Positions 22,901 to 35,200 of a stretch of 64,000 bases of DNA are shown here, piece by piece. The translations under genes were made by a program, and so were the position numbers. The DNA is from Liquidambar formosana (lineage: Eukaryota > Streptophyta > Magnoliopsida > Saxifragales > Altingiaceae): assembly GCA_039720395.1 (NCBI GenBank), contig JBBPBK010000134.1, positions 62,001 to 126,000 of the forward strand, in the 5' to 3' direction. The first letter of the stretch is position 1, and the number at the start of each line of letters is the position of its first letter. The notes beneath the pieces were generated by a model. The model ran no database searches. It saw only the letters and a list, made by a program, of their open reading frames with translations, and was not told the origin of the DNA.

Positions 22901-25900
22901 TTATTATATTTTTCTGGAAGATTAATGCTTTTCCTTGTATCATCTTTTCAGGTTCAAAATTTGAAATTTATAAACTTTGTAGGTAGAGGACTCTTCAAGA
23001 GGCCTTCTATTTCTCCATTTTGTGGATGGAAAAGGGAATTATTGCCCTTAAAACATTATCAAACTAAAACTAACCCAGGTTAGTGTCTCTTTATTTTTTT
23101 CTTAAATTAGGTCTTTAAACACAACACTCCACCCTAAGAAGCAAATATTTGGCATCATGGCTTTCAGAATATCCCAAATGAAAAAGGCAAATATGACAAT
23201 TTGGATTTTATAAATCAACTAATATTTACTGAAATTACCTTCTAAAGTTGTTTTGAGCAAGATGAGAGTTATCTTGGAGAACTTCATTTGAAGATGGTAT
23301 AGGTGGGGACCTGGTCTGTTTCGGATATCGAACATCAGCCAGCTCAATTGGAGACGTTCTTTGAGAATCATAGGAATTCACATAAGGTGAGACTGGAGAA
23401 AGTTCTGGCTCAGTCAGCAAGTCAGCATAACTGACTGGCAACCTTCGCCTATTATCCAATGCAGGGGATGATAAAGTAGGCCTGTTTAACAAATTAATGG
23501 CATAATTAAAGAGAGATGTAAGGATAAAATTAGAACATTTATATCTCAATCCATGGCATCCCATTAAAGTGCCAGCTGAGAGGCACAAGCATGCATGACA
23601 CCTTAAAGAAAATGATCTTGATCATACAAAGGATAATATTTGTTATGATGATTTTACAGCATGAACACCAACACAGACAAAGGGGTCACATACTGGAAGC
23701 ATTTGTGTGCCCAATAGGTGTGGGATTGAAAGTTAATGACATGCATCCAAGCATCTATCCAAAAGCTTGGGTACTCATGCACCATAAGTGGACACATGGC
23801 AATCAACACTAGCTTAGCATTACAGACCAACCATTTGGGTTACACTGAGGAGACAGGGAAATATTAGAATAACCAGATTGGATAATTTCAGACCATCTTG
23901 TTCTTAATTTTTTTCCAAAAGTATCCACCAGCACGATAACAGTTTTATATTTTAGTCCATAATAAACCATTTATCCTAATGTTGGTATTCCATGTGTGTG
24001 TGTGTGCATGTAAAACTTATTGCTGGGTATCAACCTTTTTTGTTTCAAGTGACATGTGCAAGAAATAGGATGCTAATAGAGGCTAAATACTCAAATTAAA
24101 ACATGACTACTGCCCAATGCACATATGCAGAATTACACCCATAGCACCCCCCCCCCCCCCCCCCCAAAAAAAAAAAAAAAAACAAAAAAAAAACACACAC
24201 ACACACATGGAGGAAATAGTTGAAGGTAAACTCACCTTTGAGCTTCACCAAAAGGAGGATGAAGATCCTCAAAAGAATGATTGTTTTCAAAAGCCAGAGG
24301 AGGTGCCCATGCTTTCTGTGGAACTAAGTTACTCTGATTGTCAAAGAGCATATCTGAGCGACTACTCAATCAAGAAAAGCAAAGAAGTCAGATAGCTTCA
24401 AATAAACTGGTCATACAAGATTTGAAAAGCACACAACTTTTTCCAGTGAGCAAGCAGTGAACAAACAACTTGAAATAAATTTTAATATGTTGGTGAAAAG
24501 GTGCGAGAGATTTTTAGTTACCCAATTTTGGGCACCAATGATAGAAGCTTTACAAAACCAAGAGTTAACTTAAGCAAATGAAAAACTCATTCATGAGGTT
24601 TTTTTTTTTTTTTTTTTTCCTTTAAATCTTCAAGGGATGAACAAAATACAATTCCAAAATGGTGTGGCACTCATGAAACTCGTCAATTATTAAGTTGAAG
24701 ATCCCATGTAACTAATCCAAGAAAGCAAAACCACAACTACATTACAGTGTCCCTGAAATCAATTCACAAGTGGAAGGCAAAAACTCACTAAATTCACAAA
24801 ATAATGGTATGAGACTGATAATCCATGTGAAATCAATATATTTATTTATAAAATGCACTACACATAATATTTCATTTATTTTATAAGAATAAAATAAAAA
24901 TAAAAATATACAAAATTAACAGAAATGTTAAAAGAATACATATCTCTAAGGCTTTGGGAGTTTGGCAGGCCAAACTAAAGTCTCATGGCCATATAATACG
25001 ATTCCAGGCACATGATGGTAAATAAGTCAAAGGGAAAACTAATGTTAGTAAATGCAATGTCTGGAAATGAAAATGAGAGTGTAGTTTGAAAAACAGGAAC
25101 TAAATTTTAATATTTTTTTTGATGAAGTAAACTAAATTTTAATATTTTGCATACATAAAAAAATAAAATAAAATAAGATACAAAGAGATCACCTTCCAAT
25201 GAAATTTTGACTAGAGTTTCTGAAATTATCTTTATCAGCGGATGGTAAAGGAGGTGATCTGGTTCTTTTCAAGTCATGAAATTGGGAAATCTTGGTTGGA
25301 ATGCTGGTTCCAGAATTACTCAAAGCGACATAGGGCGCAACTGCAGAAGGCCTTTGATGATTTTGAGGTGATCTGGTTCTTTTCAAGTCTTGAAATTGGG
25401 GAATCTTGGCTGGGATGCCAGTTCCAGAATTACTCAAAGCAACATAGGGAGCAACTGCAGAATGCCTTTGATGATTTTGGGCATCATGATCTTGAAGAAA
25501 CGGTTTTTGCACGCCACCCCATCTCGAAGAAGAATCAATAGGCCTGGTAGAAAAAATGAGATATCATAAGATACAAAGAGCCTGCCAACCAATGAGATAC
25601 TTATAAGAAATGCTAACATAAGAGCTCACCTTCCAATGACATCTGGACCAGAGGTTCTGGAATTATCTCTATCAGCAGATGGTAAAGGAGGTGATCTGGT
25701 TCTTTTCAAGTCTTGAAATTGGGGAATCATGGCTGGAATGCCAGATCCAGAACTATTCAAAGCAACATAGGGTGCAGAAGGCCTTTGATGAGTTTGGGCA
25801 TCATGATCTTTGAGAAATGATTTTTGCATGTCACCCCATCTCAAAGAAGAATCGATAGGCCTGGTAGTAAAATAGAGTTATCAATAAGACATGCATTGAT

Positions 25901-27603
25901 ACATCAGATTTTGACATTTAATCATCACAGATACAGACAAGGGTGAGATTTTAAAAGGAATAGACTGGCATAGCATCATTCTAAAAATGGAAAATAGTCA
26001 CAAGAAGAATAAATATACTACCGTCAACAAGTGAAAGTATAGCAAATTCAAACCTAAGACCCATGGGACCAATAAGTTCCTTCTTCCAACGGTTTACAAA
26101 GACTAGAACAATGAGATGGGTTGGATTCTTTATTTTACTTTACCCTTTTATTTTAAATGGTTACAATTCTATTTTATTTTTTAAATTTTTGAAAAATGCT
26201 TAGATAGTTTTCAGGTTAGATTGTCCAGTATCATTTTTTCTATAAAAAAAATTAACATTAATAATTTCATAGCAGGTCCTCCCTCAGATCACTGATAAAA
26301 GGAAGGTGTTGAAGGTATCAAATTTTGACTATTTAAAATAGTGGGGGCAAAGTGCTTCTACAGGTGGAGTACTCTCTCTCATATGGCACAAGACAATTTG
26401 GCGATACTCATACAATTATACCAATAACCTGTATGAATATGTGAAGCTCAACGTAGGAAAAGTTGAAGAATTTTGTTGCCTTGGCCACGCCTCACCATAA
26501 TTGCACATTGTCTAAGACTCTAAGCAATCCTAATTCCTAAACGTGCAAATAATTCGACAAAAACCACTCCCATGAAATCTTATTTGTCCAAAAGAATATC
26601 CAAAATACATTAATCCCACAATAGACCAAAGCATTCAGCTTGAAAAGTTAGAAAACAGAACACAAATATAAGACTAAAGAACCATGATGACACATTCTTT
26701 GATACCCATAAATAAATGCATAATAATTACAATTTTTCTTTTTTGGTTTTTATTTTTTTATTTTTATATTTGGGGTGGGGGGAGTTGTTGCATATAGAAC
26801 ATCAAAATATTACATAAAAGAAAACAAACCCAATCCCCAAAACCGAACTTAAACTCTTGATTCTTGCTCTGGGTGTCTTCACATCACCCTCCAAACATTA
26901 ACAGAGCGAATGCTTATTAACTGATAAAAGTTCAACACAAAAACCACTAATTTGAGAATTTTTTTTAAAAAAATAACACTAATTTGAGGGGACACTTTCT
27001 AATTCCCCCTTCTTTCTTTGATCATCACCATCAATTTCAAATTTTTATGTCAAATAAATGTACACTCTTTTAAGTAAAAGCATGTCCCCTTAGGGTTTTT
27101 GTTATTCCCTACTCACCAATGCAATTTCTCGAATAAATGGAGAAAAACTAATATGGTTCTGTTTGCATGCTGAGAATGTGAGAAAAAAAGAAAGGATGCA
27201 GAGAATCTTAAATAACCCATCATTCAAAAACTGACACCCAATAAAAAAAAAAAAAAAAAAAAAAAAAAACCCCCCATTCAGCTGAACACAATGCAAATAC
27301 TTGGCTAAATTATTTTCTTCTCCCCTTTAATTTCTCGGCAACTAAACAGAGCTTAAAAAGAAAAAAAAAAACCAACACCCACGAGAGAAAATCAATCAAT
27401 CACATCCACGATTAATAATTAAGACTGAGAAAGAAGATATATACATATATATGTATGTAGAGAGAGTACCTGGGAGATCGTTGAGGGGCAGCATCGGGAA
27501 AAGGAAGAGAAGGGGAAGGCGGGCGAGTGAAATGGCCAAAAGGGGGGAGAGATTTAGGGGGGTTAGCAGGACCTGATTGCTTTCCGAATCCGGGGAACGC
27601 CAT
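13970..27603 (-). CDS. SAC3B: SAC3B/GANP-like TREX-2 mRNA-export protein, 16 exons, one apparent frameshift
   Basis: This scaffold of the nuclear-pore TREX-2 complex couples transcription to mRNA export. Exons read by eye: 27470-27603, 25630-25862, 25193-25543, 24236-24364, 23239-23481, 22108-22329, 21749-22005, 21321-21421, 20974-21189, 19585-19812, 19415-19506, 19242-19335, 18067-18159, 17202-17966, 16491-16605, 13970-15751. All have GT-AG borders and matching phases. The start MAFPGFGKQSG and the end ILQNMIDEKLSIFF fit plant SAC3B. The first about 440 residues are disordered and rich in RSPP repeats. The SAC3/GANP core begins GLCPDMCPESERAERERKGD. Total about 1,684 codons, close to Arabidopsis SAC3B as I recall it. 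In exon 14 the frame shifts by one at an A5 run (17753-17757), which would stop translation about 875 residues in. Either a real lesion or a base-call error. Confidence 0.9.
16723..17032 (-). mobile_element. TRIM (miniature LTR retrotransposon) in a SAC3B intron
   Basis: Two 72-bp direct repeats (16723-16794 and 16961-17032) differ at about two bases and enclose a 166-bp interior. Read on the minus strand, TGGTATCAGAGC (tRNA-iMet primer-binding site, 16949-16960) directly follows the first LTR, and a purine tract GTGAGGGGGAG (about 16795-16805) precedes the second. ATTTT on both sides (16718-16722 and 17033-17037) may be the 5-bp TSD. The LTRs end in CA but start TATTAG rather than TG. No coding capacity, as expected for a TRIM. 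Confidence 0.85.
20021..20192 (+). mobile_element. Au-like SINE with perfect 18-bp TSD
   Basis: ATATACAAGGTAATAAAG occurs exactly at 20003-20020 and 20193-20210. Between them is a tRNA-related head (GAGTTCAAGT, B-box-like) and a body with AAAGGGTTAGCACTGTATCC, CTCGTGGGACCCC and AGCGGGACTAACATTGGGTA. These follow the usual order of the plant Au SINE. It lies in a SAC3B intron. Confidence 0.88.
20509..20685 (-). mobile_element. SINE with perfect 18-bp TSD
   Basis: CTTAAAAGCTTGATATAT flanks the insert exactly (20491-20508 and 20686-20703). The minus strand begins TTGGGTAGCCGTACGG, then GGGTTCGATTCCC (a strong B box), and ends in an AT-rich simple tail. It lies in the same SAC3B intron as the SINE at 20021-20192. 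Confidence 0.82.
22714..22838. mobile_element. Foldback/MITE-like element in a SAC3B intron
   Basis: The arms GGGATATCCCGGATATTCC and, in reverse, GGGATATCCCGGACTATCC continue into ACGATCGCAGCCGTCCGT and its partner. The arms are about 38 bp with few mismatches. The short centre is rich in ACGTGCG/TGCACGC, giving a second, weaker inverted pair. An AT dinucleotide run lies just to the right. It is GC-rich in an AT-rich intron. Confidence 0.6.
24147..24205. repeat. C run, A run and (AC)n tract in a SAC3B intron
   Basis: About 17 C are followed by about 20 A and then an AC dinucleotide run. Lengths of such tracts are often wrong in assemblies. Confidence 0.7.
25193..25862 (-). repeat. Tandemly duplicated SAC3B exons
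   Basis: Three copies of a unit encoding HQRPSAVAPYVALSNSG...IPQFQDLKRTRSP begin near 25252, 25369 and 25689. The first two are 117 bp apart inside exon 3. The third is exon 2. The intron starts after both exons are also alike (GGCCTGGTAG). This is an exon-plus-intron duplication followed by one inside the exon, and the reading frame is kept. Confidence 0.82.
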
Positions 27604-29214
27604 TTTTTTTTTCCTCTAAAGCATCTATAGATATATGAATAAATCTGTGTGCGAGTAAATAAATATTATGCAGAAAAGATCGTTTCGATTTTCAATTCTC
27701 TCTGCAGAAAACACTCTCCTGTTTCTGCTTTCGTTCCCACTCTTTCGTTTCAGACTTTCAGGGGTCTCTGTGAATTGAGAGGGAGAGAGGGGTGCGAAAT
27801 TGTTTCTTCTGTTTTGAAAGCAAAAGTTTTATTAACCTTTCTATGGGAGCTTATTACTAAAAATTAACACACTTTAAAACGGCATCACTTGTGGCAGTCA
27901 ATACGACGCCGGTTAGACTCGTTTTTGGTAGAACGCGATTGCAACGACGTCGTTGATGTTATATTTCTAACTTTACTGCTTGCTATAGCCATTAGAGGGC
28001 GCCGTTCCATAACAATACAACCGTGATCAGGTGAAGTTAATTAAGGACTGACCATTCAAATATAAATTAAATAATCATAGTACATTTTTTATAACGTTGA
28101 ATATTAAATAAAGCTTTCCTTTTTCTCAAACAAAATATATAAATAAATAAAATGCATGAATCCATCGTATTTGATATAAAAATTCAAGATATTGATGACC
28201 TCTACTATAAATGAGAGTGAAAATTTTTAAATATTGATATTTTTTAAATTTCTAAAAATTAATTTTTTTTATTATAAATAATGGCTTCAAGGCTCTTTAA
28301 CTTTCTTAAGTAAACTCATTCGAGATAATTGATTTATACCTTACATTATAGTTATTTAATTTCCATTGATCATACAAACCTCTCTTAAAATTGTAGTTAA
28401 TATGTGGTCAATCCAAGATAATGAACAATATGACCTTAAATTGCTCACTAACTCACAAAGTCACAAGATTGTATTTTAATTTTTTTATTTTGGGTAAGGA
28501 AATTACAAGATGACAAGCTGTTGAGAGATTTATACAAACGTAAATGATGGTTCACAATTCGTAGCTGTGGCATGATAGTATCACTATTCCCTTACACCAT
28601 AGAGACGTGGAACCTTTGGTTTAAGCTTTCAAACTCTTAAGATTGGAGAGTGTAAAATAAGGGAGAGGAGGGTCCATTGAGTATCCTAAAACTATGATGC
28701 TGAGATTTAAATTCAAATTAATGTCAAAAAATAAATGAAATGGCTTACAAATCTTATTCATCCAATAATCAAAGTACAATAAGATCTTGGATCTTGTTGA
28801 CCAAAAACAAAACAAAAAAAAACACAGAAATGAAAAGAAGAAGGAGAAGAGAGAGAGACCTTAGATATTGAGACATTCAATTTATGAACTGCCCTGATAA
28901 GGTTATAGAGCTCTAACTCTCGAGTCTCAAGTTGTTGCTTATATCTCTTCCTTTTCTTTTCTTTTTTTTTTTTTTTTTTTTCCTTTTTTTGCTGGGGTTG
29001 GTGGGGGGACCGGGGGGTGGGGGTGGGGTTGTGGCCAATGACGTTGCTCCTTTCATATCTTGTATGCGACCCCCCCCATTACCCAATTGTCCGGCCACGT
29101 TCATTTTCCCAGGAAAATCTTTATATACTCGACTTTCCCAAAAAACCGGACCAAGTTCACTACTCACCGATCATCCCAGTTTTGCGACGAGGTTCGGTGG
29201 TAGCAACGGAAGCA
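27604..29214. other. Divergent intergenic region between SAC3B and MSRB
   Basis: SAC3B reads left and MSRB reads right from this 1.6-kb stretch, so it holds both promoters. A likely MSRB TATA box (TTATATA) is at about 29121, some 90 bp before the ATG. A G-rich tract is at 29003-29028. No other gene is seen. Confidence 0.6.
29003..29028 (+). promoter_or_regulatory. Predicted G-quadruplex upstream of MSRB
   Basis: Four G runs of 6, 6, 5 and 4 are joined by loops of ACC, T and T on the coding strand, about 190 bp before the MSRB start codon and upstream of its TATA-like box. The pattern fits a tight canonical quadruplex. Function is inferred only. Confidence 0.6.
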
Positions 29215-32200
29215 ATGGCTGAAGCAGGTTCAGTTCAGAAAACAGAAGAAGAATGGCAGGCAATTCTCTCCCCGGAGCAGTTTCGAATCCTTCGTCAGAA
29301 AGGCACCGAGTAATACCCATCAACATTTATATACATATATATATTGGAAATTCTTTGAATTTCAATTGCTTGTGCTGTTTGATGGGTTGATGATTGTTGT
29401 GGGGTTTGTGTGTGAATTGGGATTTGACTGTCTGATGAATCGGGTAATTCTGGGTATGTTTTTTTGGTTTGGAATTTTGAAAGTACTCTCTTGCTTTTTC
29501 AGAGCTGAAAGTCAATGTCAAAAGCAAGAAATTACTTTCAAAACTGCTAACTAAATGATGCTTTAGGGTTTGTTTGAAGCGATAGCTTTTAGATTGTTGA
29601 GTTGTTTTTGCTGAAATTTACTGTCATCATCGAACAGATACATCCCACTTTGAGTTTTTTCCATATTTTTTCCCTATTATCGTTTTAAGGTGTTTACCAT
29701 TTTGATCTCAATGAACAAACTAACAGAATGTTTCTTAATGGAATTCTAAACATACTAATATATACTCTCATAACCAAGTACTAGGCCCTTCTGGCTCTTG
29801 GGGCCAGCCACCAGCTAGGTTTATTTCGGTTGTTAACCAATGTGGAGTGGGGGTGGCCTACTCGCGCTTACGGGATTAGTCGGCCAAAGGTCTAGATAAC
29901 CCAATAGCACCAAGAAAAAAACGAAGAAGAAGAAAGAAAGAAAGAAAGACCCTTCAATGTTCATTTTGGCCTCTTTATCAGATGTGTCTCTGTGTCTGGT
30001 AATATGAGCTGCTTCTATGTGATTTACTGTTTTTTTGGCATCCTCCAATGCAAGGACTTCTTAAAATTGAAACGTGTAGTGTATTATCATTCCTTTGTTT
30101 GGGACAGTTGTTTTTTCTAATAGGAATAAGGTGGGGAAGCTTAAGATGGTGCCTTGCCTGGGGGTAAAACCTGTCAGCAGCCTGGGTTGAAAACCCATCT
30201 TCACCCGCTAACTCTCTGAACCCTAAACTTCTCCAAATCCTTGTAATGATGATCTTACATGTACCAAAAAATGGTGGGAAAAATTTAATGGTGCGGAATT
30301 TTTTTTAATTTTTGGTGTGGTTAGCTGATGTAGCAATAGCATGAAATATGAGGGAGAATGCTACAAGATATGGAGTATAAAATGGATTATAGTATCTATG
30401 AGGGGCTAAAGAAATTTTGTGAGAGTGAGTTAAACAATCAATATCACGAGAAACTTGGTAGTGGAGCTGAAAGTTGTAGGAGAATAGAGGTATTCGAATC
30501 CTTGCTAGGAAATAAACTTTTTGAAAATGCTATTATAATGTCATATACCGAGGCCAAAGATAAGGAATGCTCCATATGAGATAGTGTCACAACCAACTTT
30601 GCTCATGTATAACAGTATAAGAGCATAATTTAGGGAATGTTTTGCTGCAGTTGGGCTTCCTGTACTAGGAACTGTGAGAGGTATTGCTGCTTTCTCAGCA
30701 GATGCAGTAGTCTATATATTTATATCCGGACTAGTTTACTTTTAGTTCGAACATCCGATTTTGGTTACCATTCTAGAAGCTGGATCTAAAGCCAAATACA
30801 AAACAAGATGGGAATTCACATGAGGCTTTGTTTTTATACACATATGGTATTGCATCTTCTCTCTTGTTGAAAAGCCCTCAGCTTGCACCATGTTACTCCT
30901 CCTTAGTGTTGCATTAAGCATTACTGCTCATGACTAAATGGTTTTAGTTGACTTCCCCTCTTATTCTTATATACTTGATCAAATTTTAATTTTCATGGAT
31001 ACTGCCAATCATAATTCCATGTTTTCATTTTATACCACTCGCCAGTCTCAATTTTATCATCTCAGTCATGCTCATTACTAACCTGTTGCTTCCTAACTGG
31101 CCAACAATCTGTACTATACAGCATCTCTCTTGACTTATCTTATTAAGATACCACATCAATGTGATTATTGTCTGTCGACCCAACAACGTTTTAGGAGCAT
31201 CTTTCTCTGCATCCATCCCATTTACTTCTAAGGGCATGACCTCTTCATCTCTTTATAATCATTATTATGGATAGGTAATCCAATATAGCACAATCGCTGT
31301 TAGGACTTCTGTTGATTACAAGTTTTAATTATTCTCTCTTCATCACTTTCAATTACTGAGATATTACCTAATTTTTTAGTTGTTCGCATATATAATCTTT
31401 ACCACCACATGTTTGTTGTTCACATATAGAACTTTTTATTTATTTATTTATTTATTTATTCGAACATAAGTCGTAAAATGTTATTTGTAAAATCTATTAC
31501 TGAAGCGGTAACATCTAAATTAGAGGAGAAAACAGAACAAAAGAGATTCCAAGAAGGAAGTGAAAACTTGGTGTACTTTGCCACATAAAGCCCTAATAAC
31601 TGAAAATAAGTTGTCAAACCCTCTATTTTTTTTATACTCAATGCAATTAATCCAAATACTTATTAAGCTATTTCACAAACTAATTCATTCTTCCAATATG
31701 AGAGCTATTCTTAAACAGTACTTGGTTTACCTGATACATAAATCGGAATAGAGAGTTTGAGTGAAAAAAACTAGAGAGAGAAGCTCTCGGCGCAGGTTAG
31801 AATAACTAAAAAGTAGGCTATCGTGCGCCGCATCTCTTTTTTCTCAATAATTGTGCAGATCTAAGGGATCGTGCACTTGGCTCTTCCCGCCGCTCCTCTC
31901 TCGGAGGGGACTGGCTCGCGGCCTTGGGATCTCCGGCTAAGGCTTTTGCACGTCATTCCGATTCGCGGCGACGGTAGATCTGGCGACTGTCGGAGAGATG
32001 GGTAAAATCTGGTCAAACAGTGCTTCTCGTATGGTGTAGAAAGCGTTATAAGGGCATCCAATGAACATGAAACCTATGGGTGTTAAGAGGTTTGTAAGAA
32101 TCGACAAGAAATCGTTCGATTTTGAGTTGCTAGATGAACCAAGAGGAGATTTTTTAAAGATTTTCGAGAATGGCAGAGGAATCAGAATCTCTATGTACTT

Positions 32201-35200
32201 GGATAAGGAGGGTTGCTTTTGGCTTAGAAAGGGTTTGGAAGAACTGGCTTGCTGGAACGGAAGCATCGACTAGGTCAAAAAATTCAGAAGCCCAAAACAC
32301 ACTCTGATCATGGAATTAAAAAGGAATAGACATGGTAGATTTGGGGTAATTTCGGAGGTCGGGCCAAAAAGGGGGTGTCGATTTCTATCGATACCAGAAG
32401 GGTATGACGAGTTAGGATGGAAATATTTTGCTAATATTTTGGGGGAATTGGGTTCTGACGGAAACAGCAAGAGCGGGACACCCATACATGTGCAAGATCC
32501 GTCGGCGAGAACAAGGGGGAGGCAGGGGCAGACGCTTACGTACAGAGACGTTACAGCCATTGACGCGTAGCCTTTAGGGAGGAAAAACCACGGTGGCTTG
32601 TAACGATCAAGGGGTGTGTATTATTCCTGAGAAAGGGGGAACTGAGCTGCGGGTTAAACATCTGAAGCGATGCTTGGTGGGTAGACTCAGCAAGGCAGTA
32701 GGGTCGATAGATGAGTTATCCAAATGGGCTAACAAAGCATGGTCGTCTGCTGGTGGGGTAAAGGTTTCGAGATATGCAGATGGATTATATCTTTTTTGGT
32801 TTTCGTCGGAATCAGAAGCTCAGAAAGTGTTGAGGGGTGGGTTGAGAAGATTAGGAGATATAACAGTTATGCTTGATGTTTGGGTCCCAACGGTAGGTTC
32901 GGTAGGGACATTAGGTCGATATGGACAAAGATGGATTCGAGTGGAGGGTATGCCTTTGCATTTGTGGAGCGGGGCAATAATGGAAGACATCGGGGACCTC
33001 TGTGGTGGTTTTTTAGAAGCTGATCTGCAACAGTGGGCTTCGCCACCGGTAGCTAGAATCAAAACTAGGAAGATTGGTAAATTGCCAGAGTATATTCTGA
33101 TCAAAACTGGGATTCACCTATTTAAAGTGGTCATCACTTTGGAACACGGTATGAATTTCTGTTTTTTGAAAGAGAATCATAGAGAGGTGATTGGAGTTCA
33201 TGGCGGTAACGGCAGAAGGTATGTAGAGGTGCGTGAAGAGCACGGTGGAAGGGAGGAGATGAAGGTAGGTGAGAGGGGTAGTTCACTGCATTTCAGTAAG
33301 GGCAGAGGATCACGTGAGGAAAGAGTGGAGTTGGCAGGGGAGAGGCAAATGTGCTGCCAACGGAATGGTGCCAAGTTTTCAAATTTCAAATGTGTAGATG
33401 GTGTGGATCGGATTGGGGTTCAATTAGGCCCAAAGAAAAATGGGTGTTCATTGGGCTGGCTTGCGAAGCCTTTCAAATCCAAAAGTGTGCCTAATGGATC
33501 TGTGAATCTCCATAACAGATTTAAATGCTTTCAATCTGAGCAGAAGGAAGTGGACTCTCATAGAATGGCCTATTATTCCCATGGAGAGCAGTCCAGCCCG
33601 AATGATACATCTTCAACCACACACAGCAAAGAGATCCACACAAACAGATACTCAGGTGAGTCTAATGAATTTCCGATTATGGGTCATGGGGAGGTGGCTG
33701 GCTTTTCGGATGGTATAAGGGGTTTCTCTTCTCCTACTCTTTCTGGTGGATGTGACAAAAATGATGAAGTGAGGGGGAGTTTTGAGCTTGGGGAAAGTAG
33801 CAGGCGTAAACAGGGCCAGCCTATCAGGGCTGAGCCATCGTGTGATTCTTGTAGGGGAGGTTTCGAATGTAATCAGAACATAGGATTAGAATTAGTGGTG
33901 TATAATGATGGGGGAATAACGGGTATAGGTCGAGAAAAATCCCAGAACGAGGCAATTGAAGGAAATACCAGGGGAGAAGGTTTGGGTGACGCGTGGGAGC
34001 TGGCTTCGGTAGAGATGAGCAGTCCTCTTGCGGGGATGCCTCATGATGAAAACGGTTTGGAAGGGGCAGAAGTATCTAATTAGGGTGCTGAAAAAAGTTG
34101 AGAGCTTTGGAAAGTTTTTAGGCATGTCTTTTGAAGGACATGAGAGGGAGGCGATGGCGTTATTTTCAGCTATTGAACAGAGGTGGAGGGATAAAGGTTG
34201 TAATTCCAATAATGCTAAGGGGTCTAGGTCTCAAAGTAGAGCAGAGAGGGAGCTTAAAAGATTGGAATGGTCAATCAACTATGAAGGTAAACAGGGGGAA
34301 TTAGATGAGTTGAGGGGGGATAGAGCTGTGATTTTATGAGGATTCTTACATGGAATGTTCGAGGGCTTAATGAGAGGGATAAAAGACTTGGGCTCAAATC
34401 TGCTTTAAAGGGATGGGGGGGTGGATTTGGTGGTTCTGCAAGAAACAAAAATGGAATGCTTGGATAGGGCAGGGATTAAAGATATCTGGGAAGGTAGTAG
34501 TATTGAGGCGGTCCAGTTAGGGGCTAGAGGTTCAGCGGGGGGGATTATTATTTTGTGGGATGGCAGGAAGCTGGATAAGATTGCTGAGAGGGTGGATATA
34601 TTCTCAGTATCCTGTAGGTGGAAAGGGATTGGTTCTGGATATGAATGGGCTTTCTCGGGGGTTTACGGTCCAAATGAAGCTAGGGACAGAAGGAGTTTTT
34701 GGGAGGAATTGGAGGCAGTAGGGTGGAGTGGAGAGTTCCGTGGTGTATAGCAGGGGATTTTAACGTGGTCCGTTTCCCCAGTGAAAGATTGAGATGTCGT
34801 GCTTTATCGGCTGATATGATTGAATTTTCGGGATTTATTCAGAGAAATAATCTTATTGATCCTCCTTTGTTTGGAGGTAGTTTCACGTGGTCTAATAATC
34901 AAAGTAACCCATCCATGTCCCGGCTGGATAGGTTTCTTTTCTCTGGAGATTGGGAGGAGTTTTTCCCGATCGTCGCGCAATCAGTGCTTGCGAGAGTGGT
35001 CTCTGATCATTCTCCTGTGATGTTGGATTCTGAAGGCATTAGCAGCAAAAGAAGGCCGTTTCGTTTTGAGAATATGTGGCTGCATTCAGAAGGATTTGTG
35101 GAATTGGTGGAGGGTTGGTGGAATTCCTATAATTTTACTGGGTCTTCGAGCTTTATTTTTGCCCGAAAATTGAAAGCTTTGAAAGATAATCTTAGAGGCT

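Noticed and set aside
29790..29920. SINE in MSRB intron 1
   Set aside because: GC-richer and repeat-like, with a purine tail, but I found no B box or TSD.
30358..30579. Small gene in MSRB intron 1
   Set aside because: A 73-codon frame with no family motif, no promoter signal and AT-rich composition. Chance cannot be excluded.
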